Virus record (IMG/VR): IMGVR_UViG_3300044695_002640
Span: 1 to 45,508 of that record
Length of the DNA stretch: 45,508 bases
Origin: a virus
Direction: 5' to 3' (one strand)
Positions within the stretch are counted from its first letter, which is position 1. Each line of letters opens with the position of its first letter. A program made the position numbers and the translations under genes. Below the pieces are notes generated by a model. It was not told the origin of the DNA, did not search any database, and saw only the letters and a list, made by a program, of their open reading frames with translations. Shown here piece by piece: positions 41,807 to 45,508 of the stretch.

Positions 41807-42291
41807 TCCAATTAGATACCCAGACAAAACTTTACATCCTCGGAGCAGTCATTGCTCTCACTCAACTACCCAAAGCAGCACCTTACATCAAGTCAGCTAT
41901 CGGCTGGTTACACAGTAAGCATGTTAGCTTCAACTACAGTACGATCTTCAACAGCAACAATCTGGTGCTGGCTGCTGTAGCCTTCATGCTGTTCACACCC
42001 GGACCACCATCAGTCACTCCAACACCAGTGCCACCTATTCCTGTCGTCCAGAAAGATAAGCTGGACACAGCCAACGATGCCTATCGTGAACTACTGGCTG
42101 AAGAGTGGCAACAGTTCGCTACCAAACGCGACACGTTCAAAACACCAGCAGACGCACTCAAGTACATCAACGATCGTCAGGTAGCCGTGTACAAAGCAGC
42201 CTACCAGCCAATCAATGATCTTGCTGCTAAAGCTGCTGATGGTGGTGACCCAACCAAGTTCGCATCTGACCTGAAGAACAGGAGTCTTTGA
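41803..42291 (+). CDS. Membrane protein of the lysis cassette
   Basis: 162 residues. Two hydrophobic spans (about 10-28, LYILGAVIALTQLPKAAPYI, and 53-67, LVLAAVAFMLFTP) are followed by a Pro-rich linker (PPSVTPTPVPPIPVV) and a helical, soluble C-terminal domain (KDKLDTANDAYRELLAEEWQ). The layout would suit a second holin/antiholin or a spanin-like protein. No family recognised. It overlaps the holin stop by ATGA, which supports a shared lysis role. Confidence 0.5.
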   Translation: MIQLDTQTKLYILGAVIALTQLPKAAPYIKSAIGWLHSKHVSFNYSTIFNSNNLVLAAVAFMLFTPGPPSVTPTPVPPIPVVQKDKLDTANDAYRELLAEEWQQFATKRDTFKTPADALKYINDRQVAVYKAAYQPINDLAAKAADGGDPTKFASDLKNRSL

Positions 42292-42491
42292 TGCAGATCA
42301 GTGCTACTCGTTCACCAGAAACCAAGCGTGTAACTTGGTTAGGCATCCACATGCAACGTGCATCAGACCAGATATTCTTCACACAACTGGTCAAGGCGAT
42401 GCAGTCAGGTAAACCATTCACACTAAGACTACACGAAGAAGACAAAACTACTTCGTGGGTATCTGAACAGGAAGTTGAGGAATTCACATGA
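42291..42491 (+). CDS. Small hypothetical protein in the lysis cassette
   Basis: 66 residues from ATG 42291, AGGAG seven bases upstream; the previous gene's TGA shares bases with the ATG. Polar, no membrane segment. Visible: VTWLGIHMQRASDQIFFTQL and TLRLHEEDKTTSWVSEQEVE. It overlaps the peptidase gene by four bases. Possibly a regulator of lysis, but no evidence beyond position. Confidence 0.5.
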   Translation: MQISATRSPETKRVTWLGIHMQRASDQIFFTQLVKAMQSGKPFTLRLHEEDKTTSWVSEQEVEEFT

Positions 42492-43336
42492 CATGGCATT
42501 TTACTGGTTACGATCCACGACGTGAAGACCGAGCAGCCCTCTCTGCTCAGTGTATCAAGTTTGATATCATGTCCCTCAACTGTTCGGGAGACATTCCTGA
42601 CACACGAGGAATCAAAGACTTGATGCGACGAGACGATCAGGCACAGATGAACTCATGTGCTGGCTTTGGTCTCACCAACACTGCTGAAGTCTGCCATTAC
42701 AACCAGACTCACGCATGGCGACAGTTCAACCCACTGTGGTCTTATCGCCGTGGTCAGGAAGTCTCTGGTATCCGAGGAGACAATGGGGCCACCATCGACG
42801 GTGTAGTATCAGCAGGCAAGAAGGTAGGTTGTCTGCCAGAAGACATCGACAACGACGGTAAGGCTGAGTACCCGTACAAAGTCGACTACAACTTTGCTTT
42901 TCCCAGAGACTGTTATGACATCGCTGCCAACTGGACGATTGGCTACTCGATCGAACTACGAGGCTTCGACCAGATCCTACGCTTCCTGCAGACAGGACAA
43001 GGAGCAGTAGTCGTCGGAGGTGCATGGGGGAATTGGAAATTAGACTCTAAAGGTATCGCTCGCAAGTTTGTATCTGGTGGAGGTGGACACGCACGCTGCT
43101 TGTGCGACTGGATTACCATCGACGGTGTCGTCCATCTCGTAGAAGCCAACAGTCATTACAAGACCTATGGCGACAACGGCTTTGCCTACCACACCAAGCA
43201 GTTCGTCGACAGTCAGGCACAAGACAAGTGGACTGTCACCATCGGCTGCTCAGACCTCAAGACTCCAGAACCAAGAAAAGTTGATTGGCAATCTGAGTTA
43301 GTATTCATTCCTGATAATCCACTAGGTGTTGCATGA
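42488..43336 (+). CDS. Papain-family (C1) cysteine peptidase, candidate endolysin
   Basis: 282 residues. The catalytic elements are Q51/Q53 and C57 in DQAQMNSCAGFGLTN, H201 in GGGGHARCLCDW and N221 in VEANSHYKTYG, the complete papain-type set with oxyanion Gln. No signal peptide or propeptide. It lies directly after the holin and lysis membrane gene, where an endolysin is expected, and I see no other peptidoglycan hydrolase in the window. A peptidase that cuts crosslinking peptides, or a protein-based cell wall, would fit. A virion or host-protein target is the alternative. Confidence 0.75.
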   Translation: MTWHFTGYDPRREDRAALSAQCIKFDIMSLNCSGDIPDTRGIKDLMRRDDQAQMNSCAGFGLTNTAEVCHYNQTHAWRQFNPLWSYRRGQEVSGIRGDNGATIDGVVSAGKKVGCLPEDIDNDGKAEYPYKVDYNFAFPRDCYDIAANWTIGYSIELRGFDQILRFLQTGQGAVVVGGAWGNWKLDSKGIARKFVSGGGGHARCLCDWITIDGVVHLVEANSHYKTYGDNGFAYHTKQFVDSQAQDKWTVTIGCSDLKTPEPRKVDWQSELVFIPDNPLGVA

Positions 43337-43911
43337 GCGTAAAAACTGGTGTGACAGAAATGAGAGGTAAACGCAGGTACGCAGAGTACCAATGCGGCTG
43401 CGGAGCTAAGTACTTTGTCCGTAACGACAAAAGTAAATCTGACTCATGTGGGTGTGTACCTGTTAATACTCGACACGGTATGAGCCGCACACCAACATGG
43501 TTGTCGTGGAAAAGCATGTGGACACGATGTACTGACGACAAAGGAAAAGACGCCGATAGTTACGTGAACCGTGGGATAACTGTTTGCGACGATTGGGTAC
43601 TATTCGAAAACTTTCTAACAGATATGGGGACTCGACCAAACGGCACATCCTTGGACCGCATAGACAATGACGGTAGCTATTGTCCAGAGAACTGCAGATG
43701 GGCTACCGCAACCGATCAGGCAAACAACAAACGCAATACGATCTACGCCACTATTGACGGACAAACCAAACCTTTGACAGTATGGTGTAAAGAACTGAAT
43801 ATCGTAAGCCACAGTACTGCCCTCAAAAGGATAGAGGCAGGCTGGTCAGCAGAGAAAGCAGTCACACATCCTGTACGTCAGATACGAACTAAAGTCACAC
43901 AGAAAGCCTAA
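43333..43911 (+). CDS. HNH endonuclease, paralog of 41070 gene
   Basis: 192 residues. N-terminal zinc-type segment YQCGCGAKYFVRNDKSKSDS, then TWLSWKSMWTRC, SYVNRGITVCDDWVLFENF and the core TSLDRIDNDGSYCPENCRWA. The C-terminal part (LNIVSHSTALKRIEAGWSAE) is a helix-turn-helix. It shares the domain order and many identical positions with the gene at 41070. Overlap of the peptidase stop is ATGA. Presumed homing endonuclease. Confidence 0.85.
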   Translation: MSVKTGVTEMRGKRRYAEYQCGCGAKYFVRNDKSKSDSCGCVPVNTRHGMSRTPTWLSWKSMWTRCTDDKGKDADSYVNRGITVCDDWVLFENFLTDMGTRPNGTSLDRIDNDGSYCPENCRWATATDQANNKRNTIYATIDGQTKPLTVWCKELNIVSHSTALKRIEAGWSAEKAVTHPVRQIRTKVTQKA

Positions 43912-43915
43912 TAAC

Positions 43916-44740
43916 ATGAGAACCCTATTCCTTTTCTTACTACTGACACCATCCCTGATCGCACAGGATGCCCTCCAGCAGGCCAGAGACCGACTGAAGA
44001 GTATTCCTGTCCCAGAAACAGTTGTCGAGCCTCCTGAGCAGCCTGAGACCCCTCCAGCACCAGAGCCTGACAAACCAAGCGTTACCTTCAGCCTGTTAGC
44101 CTCAGCAGCACCAGCACCTGAACGCTACCTGGCTGTTGGTCCCAACTGTCCAGCTTGTCCACGAGGTAAGGCCCACTTCCTTGCATCTGGTGGTAAACCT
44201 GAACATGTCATCGACTACACGGTAGCCAACAGTCAGTATGGGCAGAACATCAAATTCATCCCACAGGAATTCACCATCCAACTGGCTGCACCATCACAAG
44301 TCATAGCTACGACTGAAGGCGTAAACGCTACACCAGCCACAGTCGTCTCAGTACTGGCAGCATACCTCGAACAACAGGCTGCTGCTGAAGCCAGCAAGTC
44401 CAAACCATTCATCACACCAGACCAGCCTCTGTACGGTGGATGGTTTGAATACGATGTCAACGTACCAGACTCTGTACCATCTATCCTTCAGAAACTCATG
44501 AAGGACAAGCAGTACAAGTCTGAAGCATTGGGTCTGCTGCTCATCTGGCCGGGTAACCAGACAATCAAGTTGGAAACCACATCCATCAAGATCGACCCAC
44601 CCATTCAGGCATCAGTCCGTAAGTTCGGTGTGACAGCATCAGCATCTATTTCAGAAGTACGCTTCACAGCCGATTACAGATCAGTTACAGTGGTTACCCC
44701 TGAGATCGGAATTCCGGATTTAACCATCAACTTTAAGTAA
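43916..44740 (+). CDS. Secreted protein with CPAC motif
   Basis: 274 residues. Signal peptide MRTLFLFLLLTPSLIAQ (cut likely after AQ), no lipobox. Then a Pro/Glu-rich linker (VPETVVEPPEQPETPPAPEP) and a thioredoxin/glutaredoxin-like segment LAVGPNCPACPRGKAHF with a CxxC motif. The C-terminal half is beta-rich (YGGWFEYDVNVPDSVPSILQ, LLLIWPGNQTIKLETTSIKI). Phage proteins exported by the host are rare. It lies after the lysis cassette, so a role in the periplasm, such as exclusion or thiol redox, is possible. Function unknown. Confidence 0.55.
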   Translation: MRTLFLFLLLTPSLIAQDALQQARDRLKSIPVPETVVEPPEQPETPPAPEPDKPSVTFSLLASAAPAPERYLAVGPNCPACPRGKAHFLASGGKPEHVIDYTVANSQYGQNIKFIPQEFTIQLAAPSQVIATTEGVNATPATVVSVLAAYLEQQAAAEASKSKPFITPDQPLYGGWFEYDVNVPDSVPSILQKLMKDKQYKSEALGLLLIWPGNQTIKLETTSIKIDPPIQASVRKFGVTASASISEVRFTADYRSVTVVTPEIGIPDLTINFK

Positions 44741-44748
44741 AGGCTACC

Positions 44749-45093
44749 ATGCGATTCACCCCCATGTCTGTATCAGAACAATGTGACCTCGAACGTGATA
44801 TGCTGGAGCACTTTGGTCTAGCCCATACAGAAACCACAAACGTCTACAATAAAGGTCAATACCAGACGTACAAACATTGGAAGATCCGAGACGATAAACG
44901 TGCTCAACAAGCCATCTCCATAAGTCAGGCATTCTTTCGTATCGCAGAACTACCTGACGCACCAGTCGATGCTCGTGAGATGGAACTGGCTATCCGCTAC
45001 GAGATGGGCTATGGCTTCTGGGCATGGTTCTTTTTTAAGAACTTCGCAATTCCAATCATCAAGTGGTTGTGGGCTGAATACCACAAACGATAA
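44749..45093 (+). CDS. Hypothetical protein with hydrophobic C-terminus
   Basis: 114 residues, no family recognised. The N-terminal 80 residues are soluble and helical (EQCDLERDMLEHFGLAHTET, YQTYKHWKIRDDKRAQQAIS), followed by a Trp/Phe-rich stretch YGFWAWFFFKNFAIPIIKWL that may lie in or on a membrane. It is the last rightward gene, ending before a bidirectional terminator. A late-gene membrane accessory is possible. Confidence 0.55.
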   Translation: MRFTPMSVSEQCDLERDMLEHFGLAHTETTNVYNKGQYQTYKHWKIRDDKRAQQAISISQAFFRIAELPDAPVDAREMELAIRYEMGYGFWAWFFFKNFAIPIIKWLWAEYHKR

Positions 45094-45109
45094 CTCTACC
45101 AACAAAAAG

Positions 45110-45142
45110 ACCCAGCTACTTTTCAGTAGACTGGGTTTCTTT
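45110..45142. terminator. Bidirectional intrinsic terminator
   Basis: ACCCAG-CTACT pairs AGTAG-A-CTGGGT (11 bp with one bulged A, TTTC loop), with TTTCTTT on the + side and an A run that reads TCTTTTTG on the minus side. It separates the rightward genes from the leftward gene at the right edge. Confidence 0.82.
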
Positions 45143-45153
45143 ACGTCTATACA

Positions 45154-45508
45154 TCAGCTAACCATATCGCCTGAGTAGTCGAGGACTCCAGTCTCGACCA
45201 GCAGTTCCAGTACCGATCCTACAATAGGATACGGTAGTCCTACACTCAACTGAGGACCATCATCCATTCCAATATCTCTGAGCAGACAACCAAACATCAT
45301 CGTCTCAGAAGTATCCTCGGTCGTGTAGCACATACGCCAGATAACGTAATGCTTGTACTTGCTCAGCATCGCTGACATGAACGACATCAGACTCTGATGA
45401 TGTATCCCTTCCTGCACATCACTAAAGTCTTCCTTCCTCAGAAGCTGTGCCAGAGCCTCAGTGAACGATAGGCATCTCCTCAGATCCAATGAGAACACCT
45501 GACCATTC
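45154..45508 (-). CDS. Leftward hypothetical protein, 5' end at or beyond the window edge
   Basis: At least 114 residues, read from a GTG at 45498. The frame remains open to the right edge, so the true start may lie outside the window; no family recognised. Visible: FTEALAQLLRKEDFSDVQEG, SLMSFMSAMLSKYKHYVIWR, and SVLELLVETGVLDYSGDMVS. Mostly helical, soluble. If the genome is circularly permuted the coding region would continue across the ends toward the terS promoter region and be divergent from it. Confidence 0.45.
   Translation of the reverse strand, partial: NGQVFSLDLRRCLSFTEALAQLLRKEDFSDVQEGIHHQSLMSFMSAMLSKYKHYVIWRMCYTTEDTSETMMFGCLLRDIGMDDGPQLSVGLPYPIVGSVLELLVETGVLDYSGDMVS

Noticed and set aside
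1183-45508. A complete 2-aminoadenine (Z) genome system
   Set aside because: A MazZ-like protein and a family A polymerase are present, but no PurZ or DatZ homolog was seen in any frame.
1-45508. Lysogeny genes, CRISPR arrays, insertion sequences or tRNA genes
   Set aside because: No integrase, excisionase, CI-like repressor, transposase, spaced repeat array or tRNA cloverleaf was found; the HNH genes are not within introns because flanking genes are intact.
1-45508. Direct terminal repeats at the window ends
   Set aside because: The first and last tens of bases share no repeat, so circular permutation or incompleteness cannot be told from the window.

Overview
The window reads as a complete or nearly complete genome of a tailed, double-stranded DNA bacteriophage of siphovirus type. 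It has an HK97-type head (P27-family small terminase, Terminase_1-type large subunit, HK97-type portal, ClpP-like maturation protease, HK97-fold capsid). It also has a long-tail module with major tail protein, frameshifted tail assembly chaperone and tape measure, plus a replication module and a lysis cassette. I see no integrase, no recognisable repressor, no tRNA and no terminal repeat, so it looks lytic. The host cannot be named from the sequence. The papain-like putative lysin and the nucleotide-sugar cluster suggest an environmental host with an unusual envelope, but that is only a guess.

Layout: 1-0.9 kb, small terminase and one small gene behind a TTGACA promoter. 0.97-3.14 kb, a leftward operon of nucleotide metabolism (ThyX, a dATP/dGTP pyrophosphohydrolase-like protein) with an HNH/AP2 endonuclease inserted. 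3.14-3.60 kb, a gene-free stretch with a promoter followed by successive RNA hairpins, probably an undescribed structured RNA or a cis-acting DNA site. 3.6-5.3 kb, small accessory enzymes (metallophosphatase, HExxH peptidase, DUF559 nuclease, membrane coiled-coil protein). 5.48-8.27 kb, receptor-binding or fibre genes whose base and codon use looks foreign at the left and native at the right. 8.28-23.3 kb, packaging, head, connector and tail genes in standard siphophage order.

23.3-31.7 kb is a tightly overlapping sugar and glycosyltransferase island: GDP-mannose 4,6-dehydratase, DegT/PLP aminotransferase, GNAT acyltransferase, C-methyltransferase, cupin, three glycosyltransferase-like genes and a second methyltransferase, with an HNH gene inserted. 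Together these could make and attach an N-acylated 4-amino-4,6-dideoxyhexose of the perosamine type. 31.7-36.2 kb holds a DGQHR-like protein, two PD-(D/E)XK nucleases, a RecA/Sak4-like ATPase and a putative ssDNA-binding protein. 36.2-41.6 kb holds a family A DNA polymerase with an unusual steric-gate residue, a TOPRIM primase, an AAA ATPase/helicase and three HNH endonucleases. 41.6-45.1 kb holds a Pam3-gp28-like holin, a second membrane protein, a papain-family peptidase that is the best lysin candidate, another HNH gene and a secreted protein. A leftward gene runs to the right edge.

Genome-wide signals: the 7-mer CTCAGAA is strongly enriched on the + strand (about 32 copies against about 5 of its complement, counted by eye). 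It lies in all three codon frames and also within leftward genes, and is missing from about 5.0 to 11.4 kb. Six free-standing HNH endonucleases are scattered through the genome, several as paralogous pairs. Promoters with TTGAC boxes, some with GACGG/CCGTC inverted repeats in the spacer, and about seven intrinsic terminators divide the genome into transcription units.
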